A model generated the notes under the pieces. That model was given only the letters and a program-made list of their open reading frames with translations, was not told where the DNA came from and did not search any database. Shown here piece after piece: positions 1-5,259 of a DNA stretch of 6,282 nt (position 1 is the stretch's first letter; every line of letters starts with the position of its first letter). Origin of the DNA: SCTD01 sp046593875 (GTDB lineage Bacteria; Actinomycetota; Actinomycetes; Mycobacteriales; SCTD01); assembly GCA_046593875.1 (NCBI GenBank), contig JBKJQQ010000237.1, positions 1 through 6,282 of the forward strand, written 5' to 3'. The position numbers and the translations under genes were made by a program.

Positions 1-917
1 CGGCGCACGACGCGGTTCACCAGCGAGCCCAGCCCCTCCACGCGCAGCTCGACCGTGCACGAGGCCGGCAGCCAACGGTCCAGGTCCAGGCCGCAGCCGC
101 CCCCGAACGTCCCCGACCCCAGCACGTCGGTGGCGTAGAGGTCCTCGTCGCGCGACACCCACGCGAGCATCTCCGCGAAGGTCCAGCGTCGACCGGTCGT
201 GACACCGGCGGACCAGACCACCCCGTCGACCAGGACCTCCATGGCGTGCGGCTGCTCCGGCGACCACTCGTCCGGCGTCACCAGCCACGGGCCGAGCGTG
301 GTGGCGAAGTCCTTGGCCTTGGCCGGCCCGAGCCAGCAGGCCATCTCGTCCTTCTGCACGTCGCGGGCCGACCAGTCGTTCATGATCGTGTAGCCGAAGA
401 CGTGGTCCCCGGCGGACTCGGCCGGCACATCGCGCCCGGAACGCCCCACCACTGCGGCGATCTCGCACTCGTAGTCCAGCTTCTCGGTGTACGACGGCCA
501 GGTCACCACGTCGTCCGGGCCGACGATCGAGCGCCGGTTCCCCTTGTAGTAGACGGGGATCCGGTCCCACGCTTCCGGGACCTCCGAGCCCCGCCGGGCT
601 GCTCCGCGCGACACGTGGTCGCGGAAGGCGAGGAAGTCGCGCAGCGAGTTCGGTGCGCGCACCGGCGCCGCGAAGCGCACCTCCTCCAACCGCACCCACC
701 CGGTGCCGTCCGGCGGCGCGGACCGGACCAGGTCCGTCGTCCGCTCCTGACCCGCGGGGGAGGCCTCGACCAGGTCGACGAGGTCCAGCGGCGCATCCGC
801 GGAGCGGCTCCGCGCCCACGCCCCGACGTCGAGCACCCTGTCCACGCCGTCCCGCGCCACGACGGCACCCAGGCGCGGCGCCGCCCCGGGGGTCGTCGAG
901 AACGAGCACCAGCGCAC
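1..917 (-). CDS. Fumarylacetoacetate hydrolase (FAH) family protein, 3' end cut by window edge
   Basis: Reverse-strand frame, open for 305 codons to the window edge. FAH-family enzymes use a divalent metal to hydrolyse C-C bonds of acylpyruvate-type substrates (or carry out related hydratase or decarboxylase reactions) in the cytosol, often in aromatic catabolism. Counting from GTG at 917, the expected catalytic set is present and in order: Asp94 and His101 in RDFLAFRDHV (same spacing of seven as the metal-ligand Asp and general-base His of mammalian FAH), Glu150 and Glu152 in DYECE, and Asp181 in MNDWSARD. Near the C-terminus come GSGTFGGGCGLDLDRW and VEGLGSLVNRV, typical family endings, so probably only a few residues are missing. 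At about 305 residues it resembles the short bacterial subfamily rather than the roughly 420-residue tyrosine-pathway fumarylacetoacetase. The start is uncertain: GTG at 935 is also in frame, and neither GTG has a Shine-Dalgarno. The substrate cannot be read from the sequence. It is transcribed away from the proteasome genes and is probably functionally unrelated to them. Confidence 0.9.
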   Translation of the reverse strand, partial: MRWCSFSTTPGAAPRLGAVVARDGVDRVLDVGAWARSRSADAPLDLVDLVEASPAGQERTTDLVRSAPPDGTGWVRLEEVRFAAPVRAPNSLRDFLAFRDHVSRGAARRGSEVPEAWDRIPVYYKGNRRSIVGPDDVVTWPSYTEKLDYECEIAAVVGRSGRDVPAESAGDHVFGYTIMNDWSARDVQKDEMACWLGPAKAKDFATTLGPWLVTPDEWSPEQPHAMEVLVDGVVWSAGVTTGRRWTFAEMLAWVSRDEDLYATDVLGSGTFGGGCGLDLDRWLPASCTVELRVEGLGSLVNRVVR

Positions 918-946
918 GGTCTGGGAGGGTGCCACAGGACATCGAG

Positions 947-952
947 AGGAGG
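947..952 (+). promoter_or_regulatory. Strong Shine-Dalgarno (AGGAGG) for the 959 gene
   Basis: AGGAGG lies 6 nt upstream of GTG at 959, an ideal match and spacing. It fixes this start and is the main reason to accept the short gene as real. Of the rightward genes in the window, this one has by far the clearest ribosome binding site. Confidence 0.75.
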
Positions 953-958
953 GGCGCC

Positions 959-1303
959 GTGGACGACCCCGTGCTGGCTGCCGTGCTCTGCTCGCTGGCC
1001 GGTGCGCGCACCGGCGACCGGGTGGCTGTCGTCGGCGCAGGGCCGAGGGTCGCCCGTGCTCTGCTCGCGATGACCAGCACCACGGAGCTCGTCGACGAGG
1101 ACGCGGCGGTCGTCATCGCGGGAGCGGCGTACGAGGTGCCGACCGCGGTGACGAAGCTGGCCCGCGGCGGACGGCTCGTCGCGGTGGCTGCCGACAGCGC
1201 GGCGGCCAACCGGGTCGCCGCTGCGGAAGGCTTGGAGATGCGGCACATCGAGCGGGTCGGCATGCGCGTCGCGTGGTCGGCGGTGCGGCCGCTCGCGCCG
1301 TAG
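959..1303 (+). CDS. Small Rossmann-like protein of unknown function (114 aa)
   Basis: I do not recognise this gene as a named family. It starts at GTG 959 behind a perfect AGGAGG and ends at TAG 1303, 10 nt before the next gene. The protein has a predicted helix (residues 4-16) and then a beta-strand/glycine-turn, GDRVAVVGAGPRVARALL (19-36), like a nucleotide- or SAM-binding Rossmann motif I. A second strand, AAVVIAGAAYEVPTAV (49-64), and the turn and strand GGRLVAVAAD (70-79) follow, then a C-terminal pair of strands around 92-110. This order resembles a class I SAM methyltransferase core with most of beta2-beta3 deleted; a fragment of an NAD-binding fold is the alternative. The acidic residue that normally ends beta2 and binds the ribose has no clear equivalent, so cofactor binding is doubtful. 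There is no signal peptide or membrane segment. Codon use matches the neighbours, with a strong third-position GC bias. Its position suggests it is the first gene of the rightward run. Confidence 0.7.
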   Translation: MDDPVLAAVLCSLAGARTGDRVAVVGAGPRVARALLAMTSTTELVDEDAAVVIAGAAYEVPTAVTKLARGGRLVAVAADSAAANRVAAAEGLEMRHIERVGMRVAWSAVRPLAP

Positions 1304-1306
1304 GCT
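1301..1306 (+). promoter_or_regulatory. Candidate leaderless -10 element (TAGGCT) upstream of the site-2 protease
   Basis: TAGGCT fits the actinobacterial -10 consensus TANNNT and ends 7 nt before GTG 1314, the spacing expected if transcription starts on the start codon. No Shine-Dalgarno precedes that GTG. The first three bases are also the stop codon of the preceding gene. No convincing -35 is visible. Confidence 0.4.
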
Positions 1307-1313
1307 CGACCGC

Positions 1314-2435
1314 GTGGCCGACGCCGGGGAGAAGGTGAGCGGCGGAGTGCAGATCGGCCGGGTGCTCGGCGTCCCGGTGCTGGTCTCGCCGTCGTGGCTG
1401 CTGTTCGCGGGGTTCATCGTCCTGAGCTACGGCCCCGCGCTGACCGACCGCTTCGGCACCACCCGGGCCTACGTCGGAGCCGCCTCGTTCGCGGTGCTGC
1501 TGCTGATCAGCGTGCTGCTGCACGAGATCGGCCACTGCGTCGTCGCGCGGGCCTTCGGCCTGCCGGTGCGCAGCATCACGGTGACCTTCCTCGCCGGGCT
1601 CACCGAGATCACCGAACCGCCGCAGACACCCGCGCGGGAGTACGCCGTCGCGGTCATCGGCCCGATGGTGTCGCTGCTGCTGGCCGGACTCGGGCTGGCC
1701 AGCGTGCAGCTCTTCGAACCGGACAGCATGCCGTTCCTGCTGGCCGCGATCGTGGCCATCTCCAACGGCCTGGTCGCCGGCTTCAACCTGCTGCCGGGCT
1801 TGCCCCTGGACGGGGGGCGCGTCCTGCGGGCGGCCGTCTGGAAGCTGACCGGCGACCCGGACAAGAGCACGCGCGTCGCGGCCTGGTCCGGTCGCGCGGT
1901 GGCCGTGGTCGTCGTCCCCGCACTGCTGCTGGGGGTCCTGCCCGCGGTCGGGGTCACGGCCGTGGACGTCAGCACGGTGCTCTTCACCGCCCTGATCGCC
2001 GGCTTCATCTACGTCGGCGCCTCCGCGTCGCTCAAGCGGGCCCGCTTCATCGAGCGGCTGCCGCGCGCCTCCGTGGCGGCCCTGGCCCGACCGGCGCTCG
2101 AGGTGCCTGCCGACCTCCCGCTCGCTGAGGCCGTACGGCGCGCGCACGAGGCCGGTGCCCGGGCCATCGTGGTGACCGACAGCTCGGGCCGGCTGCAGGC
2201 CGTCGTCAGCGAGGCCGCGGTCCTCGCGACGCCCGAGGAGCGGCGTCCCTGGGTCACCGTGGGGACCGTGTCCCGCCGGCTCGAGGACGGGCTGGTCCTG
2301 GACGGGGGGCTGCAGGGCGAGCCGTTGCTGGCCGCGATGCGGGCCTTCCCCGCCTCGGAGTACCTCGTGCCGGACCCCTCCGGACCGGTGCGCGTGCTCG
2401 TCACGGCCGACGTCGCCGCCGCCGTCACCGCCTAG
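1314..2435 (+). CDS. Site-2 protease family (M50) intramembrane metalloprotease with C-terminal CBS-like module
   Basis: This is a polytopic membrane zinc protease expected to cleave a transmembrane substrate, for example an anti-sigma factor; the actual substrate is unknown. The zinc motif HEIGH is at residues 70-74 (His70, Glu71, His74) inside a hydrophobic helix. The third ligand is Asp166 in NLLPGLPLDGGR (158-169), the family's signature second motif. Hydrophobic segments are seen at about 27-43, 54-74, 111-134, 140-160, 190-212 and 216-236. Residues from about 258 to 373 are soluble and look like a pair of CBS repeats (for example GARAIVVTDSSGRLQAVV, then SEYLVPDPSGPVRVLV near the end), as in SpoIVFB/Rip3-like group III site-2 proteases, where CBS domains can sense nucleotides. 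The length of 373 aa is normal for this architecture. The GTG start at 1314 lacks a Shine-Dalgarno but follows a TANNNT element. It lies 12 nt upstream of trmI, an arrangement I recall from other actinobacterial proteasome loci. No role in pupylation is established. Confidence 0.93.
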   Translation: MADAGEKVSGGVQIGRVLGVPVLVSPSWLLFAGFIVLSYGPALTDRFGTTRAYVGAASFAVLLLISVLLHEIGHCVVARAFGLPVRSITVTFLAGLTEITEPPQTPAREYAVAVIGPMVSLLLAGLGLASVQLFEPDSMPFLLAAIVAISNGLVAGFNLLPGLPLDGGRVLRAAVWKLTGDPDKSTRVAAWSGRAVAVVVVPALLLGVLPAVGVTAVDVSTVLFTALIAGFIYVGASASLKRARFIERLPRASVAALARPALEVPADLPLAEAVRRAHEAGARAIVVTDSSGRLQAVVSEAAVLATPEERRPWVTVGTVSRRLEDGLVLDGGLQGEPLLAAMRAFPASEYLVPDPSGPVRVLVTADVAAAVTA

Positions 2436-2438
2436 CCT
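2433..2438 (+). promoter_or_regulatory. Candidate leaderless -10 element (TAGCCT) upstream of trmI
   Basis: TAGCCT fits TANNNT and ends 9 nt before ATG 2448. The gap to the start codon contains no Shine-Dalgarno, which fits leaderless initiation. As at 1301, the first three bases are the stop codon of the upstream gene. Translational coupling across the 12-nt gap is the alternative explanation for the absent Shine-Dalgarno. Confidence 0.35.
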
Positions 2439-2447
2439 CGTCTGCTC

Positions 2448-3374
2448 ATGACGAGCGGAGCGGATCGACGCGTGCCACATGGGGCGGCCCGCCGCCGCGG
2501 ACCCCTGCAGACCGGCGACCAGGTGCAGCTGACCGACCCCAAGGGACGGATGCACACGATCACCCTCGAGGCGGGCAAGCAGTTCCACACCCACAAGGGG
2601 ATCCTCGAGCACGACAGCCTCATCGGCGGCCCCGAGGGCGTCGTCGTCGCGATCGGCTCGGCGAGCTACCTCGCGCTGCGGCCACTGCTCTCCGACTACG
2701 TGCTGTCGATGCCGCGCGGCGCGCAGGTCGTCTACCCGAAGGACTCCGGCCAGATCGTCCAGATGGCCGACATCTTCCCCGGCGCCCACGTCGTCGAGGC
2801 CGGCGTCGGGTCCGGCGCGCTCTCGATGAGCCTGCTGCGCGCGGTGGGGGACACCGGGCGGCTCTCGTCGTACGAGCGGCGTGCGGAGTTCGCCGAGATC
2901 GCCAAGAAGAACGTCGAGCGCTACTTCGGCGCGCCGCACCCGGCGTGGACCGTCACCGTCGGCGACCTTGCGCAGGCGCTGGACGAGACGGACGTCGACC
3001 GGGTGGTGCTCGACATGCTGGCGCCCTGGGAGGTGCTCGACGCGGTGTCGCGCGCGCTGCGCCCGGGCGGGCTCGTCTGCGCCTACGTCGCCACGACCAC
3101 GCAGCTGTCCAACGTCGTCGAGGGGCTGCGTGCGCACGGCACCTTCACCGAGCCGCAGTCCTGGGAGTCGATGGTGCGCGGCTGGCACGTCGAGGGCCTG
3201 GCCGTACGACCGGAGCACCGGATGATCGGCCACACCGGCTTCCTGTGCACGTCCCGGCGGCTGGCCGACGGGGTGGAGCCGCCGGTGCGCCGGCGTCGTC
3301 CGAGCAAGGGCATGGACGTCGCGGCCGAGCCGGAACCCGAGCGCGAGGGCCCGTTCCGCCCCGACCTCCCGTAG
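2448..3374 (+). CDS. trmI: tRNA (adenine(58)-N1)-methyltransferase TrmI
   Basis: SAM-dependent enzyme that methylates N1 of A58 in the T-loop of tRNAs, acting as a homotetramer in the cytosol. The sequence follows M. tuberculosis Rv2118c closely. The N-terminal beta domain contains GDQVQLTDPKGR (23-34) and FHTHKG (46-51). LRPLLSDYVLSMPRG (77-91) and VVYPKDSGQI (94-103) come before SAM motif I, VVEAGVGSGALSMSLLR (115-131). Glu143 in SYERR is the likely ribose-binding acid, Asp173 in VGDLA the likely adenine contact, and Asp189 in LDMLAPWE the motif IV acid. The protein is 308 aa against about 280 for Rv2118c, because of a short Arg-rich N-terminal stretch and a basic C-terminal tail (RRRRPSKG). 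ATG 2448 is preferred because the GAARRRG segment before the core is also what I recall from Streptomyces orthologues; GTG 2472 is the alternative. trmI is a recurrent neighbour of the proteasomal ATPase gene in actinobacteria, with no proven functional link. Confidence 0.96.
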   Translation: MTSGADRRVPHGAARRRGPLQTGDQVQLTDPKGRMHTITLEAGKQFHTHKGILEHDSLIGGPEGVVVAIGSASYLALRPLLSDYVLSMPRGAQVVYPKDSGQIVQMADIFPGAHVVEAGVGSGALSMSLLRAVGDTGRLSSYERRAEFAEIAKKNVERYFGAPHPAWTVTVGDLAQALDETDVDRVVLDMLAPWEVLDAVSRALRPGGLVCAYVATTTQLSNVVEGLRAHGTFTEPQSWESMVRGWHVEGLAVRPEHRMIGHTGFLCTSRRLADGVEPPVRRRRPSKGMDVAAEPEPEREGPFRPDLP

Positions 3375-3409
3375 GGCGCGCCGAACGGCGGAGGTGCTTG
3401 CCTCGTACA

Positions 3410-3415
3410 TAGGAT
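3410..3415 (+). promoter_or_regulatory. Candidate -10 element (TAGGAT) of an arc promoter
   Basis: TAGGAT is a near-consensus actinobacterial -10 in the gap between trmI and arc, the longest gap in the rightward gene run. Transcription would start around 3421-3424, leaving a leader of roughly 15-28 nt. The region 17-18 bp upstream is GC-rich with no TTGAC-like -35, so it would have to be an extended or activator-dependent promoter. I saw no terminator hairpin in the gap, so readthrough from trmI is also likely. Confidence 0.45.
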
Positions 3416-3448
3416 GCGAGCAGTCCTCTACTCAGGGTGGTGAGGTAC

Positions 3449-5215
3449 GTGGCAGGAGCGCGCGGAAGCGCCTCGGGCGATGACGCGCAGGCGCGCGAGG
3501 TCACCGAGCTGACGGCCCAGGTCGGGTACCTCGAGCAGGAGGTCGGCGTCCTGCGGCGCAAGCTGTCGGACTCCCCGCGCCAGGTCCGCTCGCTCGAGGA
3601 GAGCCTGTCCCAGGCGCAGGCGTCGCTCGCCGGTCTCACCGGTCAGAACGACCGCCTCGTCGGCACCCTGCGCGAGGCCCGCGACCAGATCGTCGCGCTG
3701 AAGGAGGAGGTTGAGCGCCTCGCCCAGCCGCCGAGCGGCTACGGCGTCTTCCTCACCCGCCACGAGGACGACACGATCGACATCTTCACCGGCGGGCGCA
3801 AGCTGCGCGTCACCGTCAGCCCCGGCGTCGAGCTCGACGAGCTCCGCAAGGGCCAGGAGGTCATGCTCAACGAGGCCCTGAACGTCGTGCGTGCGCTGGC
3901 CTTCGAGACCCATGGCGACGTGGTGGTGCTCAAGGAGCTGCTCGCCGACGGCGAGCGCGCGCTCGTGCTGGGCCACACCGACGAGGAGCGCGTCGTCGCG
4001 CTGGCCGACTCGCTCAAGGACGTGCCGCTCAAGGCCGGCGACTCGCTGCTGCTCGATACCCGCAGCGGCTGGGTCTACGAGCGCATCCCGAAGTCCGAGG
4101 TCGAGGAGCTGGTCCTCGAAGAGGTCCCAGACATCGACTACAGCGACATCGGCGGCCTGGCGAGCCAGATCGAGGCGATCCGCGACGCCGTCGAGCTGCC
4201 GTTCCTGCACAAGGACCTGTTCAAGGAGCACCAGCTCCGGCCGCCGAAGGGCGTGCTGCTCTACGGCCCGCCCGGGTGCGGCAAGACGCTCATCGCCAAG
4301 GCGGTCGCGAACAGCCTGGCCAAGAAGGTCGCCGAGGTCACCGGCAAGCCCGACGGCCGCGCGTACTTCCTGAACATCAAGGGTCCGGAGCTGCTCAACA
4401 AGTACGTCGGCGAGACCGAGCGGCACATCCGCCTGATCTTCCAGCGCGCCCGCGAGAAGGCGTCGGAGGGCACGCCCGTCATCGTCTTCTTCGACGAGAT
4501 GGACTCCATCTTCCGCACCCGCGGCTCGGGCGTGAGCTCTGACGTCGAGACGACGATCGTCCCGCAGCTGCTGTCCGAGATCGACGGCGTGGAGACGCTC
4601 GAGAACGTCGTGGTCATCGGTGCGTCCAACCGCGAGGACATGATCGACCCCGCGATCCTGCGCCCGGGCCGGCTCGACGTGAAGATCAAGATCGAGCGTC
4701 CCGACGCGGAGGCTGCCAAGGACATCTTCGGCAAGTACATCCGCACCGACCTGCCGCTGCACGCCGACGACCTGGCCGAGCACGGCGGCTCCCGCGAGGA
4801 GACCGTTGCGGCGATGATCCAGCGGACTGTCGAGCGCATCTACACCGAGGCCGAGGACAACCGCTTCATCGAGGTCACCTACGCCAACGGCGACAAGGAG
4901 GTCCTGTACTTCAAGGACTTCAACTCCGGCGCCATGATCGAGAACATCGTGGCCCGCGCCAAGAAGACGGCCATCAAGGACTTCCTCGAGACCGGCCAGA
5001 AGGGGCTGCGGCTGCAGCACCTCATGACCGCGTGCATCGACGAGTTCAAGGAGAACGAGGACCTGCCCAACACGACGAACCCCGACGACTGGGCCCGGAT
5101 CTCGGGCAAGAAGGGCGAGCGCATCGTCTACCTGCGCACCCTGGTCACCAGCGCGAAGGGCTCGGAGACCGGGCGCTCCATCGACACGGTCGCCAACACC
5201 GGGCAGTACCTCTAG
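3449..5215 (+). CDS. arc: Proteasome-associated AAA+ ATPase (ARC / Mpa)
   Basis: Hexameric unfoldase that caps the 20S proteasome, captures Pup-tagged proteins and threads them in with ATP. Numbering from GTG 3449 (588 aa): an N-terminal coiled coil (about 19-92, including YLEQEVGVLRRKL) that binds Pup; tandem OB domains (about 95-245, beginning YGVFLTRHEDDTIDIFTGGR); then the AAA module with Walker A GPPGCGKT (273-280), pore-loop aromatic Tyr319 in NKYVGE, Walker B VIVFFDEMD with Asp349 and Glu350, and the arginine-finger region ILRPGRLD. The C-terminus ends Gln-Tyr-Leu (586-588), the penultimate-tyrosine motif that opens the 20S gate, so the protein should be proteasome-competent. GTG 3437 and 3440 are also in frame. 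I prefer 3449 because GGTGAGG (3439-3445) precedes it, although with a short spacer, and because the distance to the YLEQE motif then matches Streptomyces ARC as I remember it. It lies 44 nt upstream of dop and is probably co-transcribed with it. Confidence 0.97.
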   Translation: MAGARGSASGDDAQAREVTELTAQVGYLEQEVGVLRRKLSDSPRQVRSLEESLSQAQASLAGLTGQNDRLVGTLREARDQIVALKEEVERLAQPPSGYGVFLTRHEDDTIDIFTGGRKLRVTVSPGVELDELRKGQEVMLNEALNVVRALAFETHGDVVVLKELLADGERALVLGHTDEERVVALADSLKDVPLKAGDSLLLDTRSGWVYERIPKSEVEELVLEEVPDIDYSDIGGLASQIEAIRDAVELPFLHKDLFKEHQLRPPKGVLLYGPPGCGKTLIAKAVANSLAKKVAEVTGKPDGRAYFLNIKGPELLNKYVGETERHIRLIFQRAREKASEGTPVIVFFDEMDSIFRTRGSGVSSDVETTIVPQLLSEIDGVETLENVVVIGASNREDMIDPAILRPGRLDVKIKIERPDAEAAKDIFGKYIRTDLPLHADDLAEHGGSREETVAAMIQRTVERIYTEAEDNRFIEVTYANGDKEVLYFKDFNSGAMIENIVARAKKTAIKDFLETGQKGLRLQHLMTACIDEFKENEDLPNTTNPDDWARISGKKGERIVYLRTLVTSAKGSETGRSIDTVANTGQYL

Positions 5216-5228
5216 GCGCGAAGCGCGC
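5216..5228 (+). other. Small GC hairpin right after the arc stop codon
   Basis: GCGCG (5216-5220) and CGCGC (5224-5228) are perfect complements around an AAG loop and start on the base after the arc stop codon. The 5-bp stem has no following T-run, so it is not a standard intrinsic terminator. It could slightly protect the upstream mRNA end or be chance in GC-rich DNA. The rest of the 44-nt gap holds only the TACGCT element. Confidence 0.25.
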
Positions 5229-5247
5229 GACACCTCCAGCCCGCACC

Positions 5248-5253
5248 TACGCT
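5248..5253 (+). promoter_or_regulatory. Candidate leaderless -10 element (TACGCT) upstream of dop
   Basis: TACGCT fits TANNNT and ends 6 nt before ATG 5260, with no Shine-Dalgarno in between (the spacer is TCGCTC). This is the third gene in the window with this arrangement, and here the element is not built on a stop codon. No clear -35 is visible. Confidence 0.4.
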
Positions 5254-5259
5254 TCGCTC

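Noticed and set aside
246..1073. Plus-strand open frame of 275 codons (and another at 653-1303) across the FAH region.
   Set aside because: The minus-strand FAH frame has the full catalytic set. The 653 frame only contains the true 959 gene as its last part; the upstream extension is Pro/Arg-rich noise and lacks a ribosome binding site.
503..1417. Minus-strand frame of 304 codons overlapping FAH, the 959 gene and the start of the protease gene.
   Set aside because: It is out of frame with FAH and crosses two supported plus-strand genes; its translation is Arg-rich without motifs.
3375..3384. GGCGCGCC palindrome just after the trmI stop codon as an operator.
   Set aside because: A single 8-bp GC palindrome is expected by chance in such GC-rich DNA, and no second copy or flanking symmetry was seen.
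1113..3410. A 765-codon open frame on the minus strand, antisense to the site-2 protease and trmI.
   Set aside because: It is a shadow of GC-biased codons on the plus strand. Its translation is a low-complexity mix of Arg, Gly, His, Asp and Gln with no domain, and the plus-strand frames carry clear catalytic motifs.
5216..5228. The GCGCG-AAG-CGCGC hairpin as a transcription terminator between arc and dop.
   Set aside because: The stem is only 5 bp and no T-run follows, and arc and dop are normally co-transcribed. It is kept only as a weak structural feature.
3428..5233. A 601-codon open frame on the minus strand covering the whole of arc.
   Set aside because: It mirrors the sense codons of a highly conserved ATPase, is rich in Leu, Val, Asp and Gly, and shows no recognisable motif. 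It is an expected antisense artefact of third-position GC bias.
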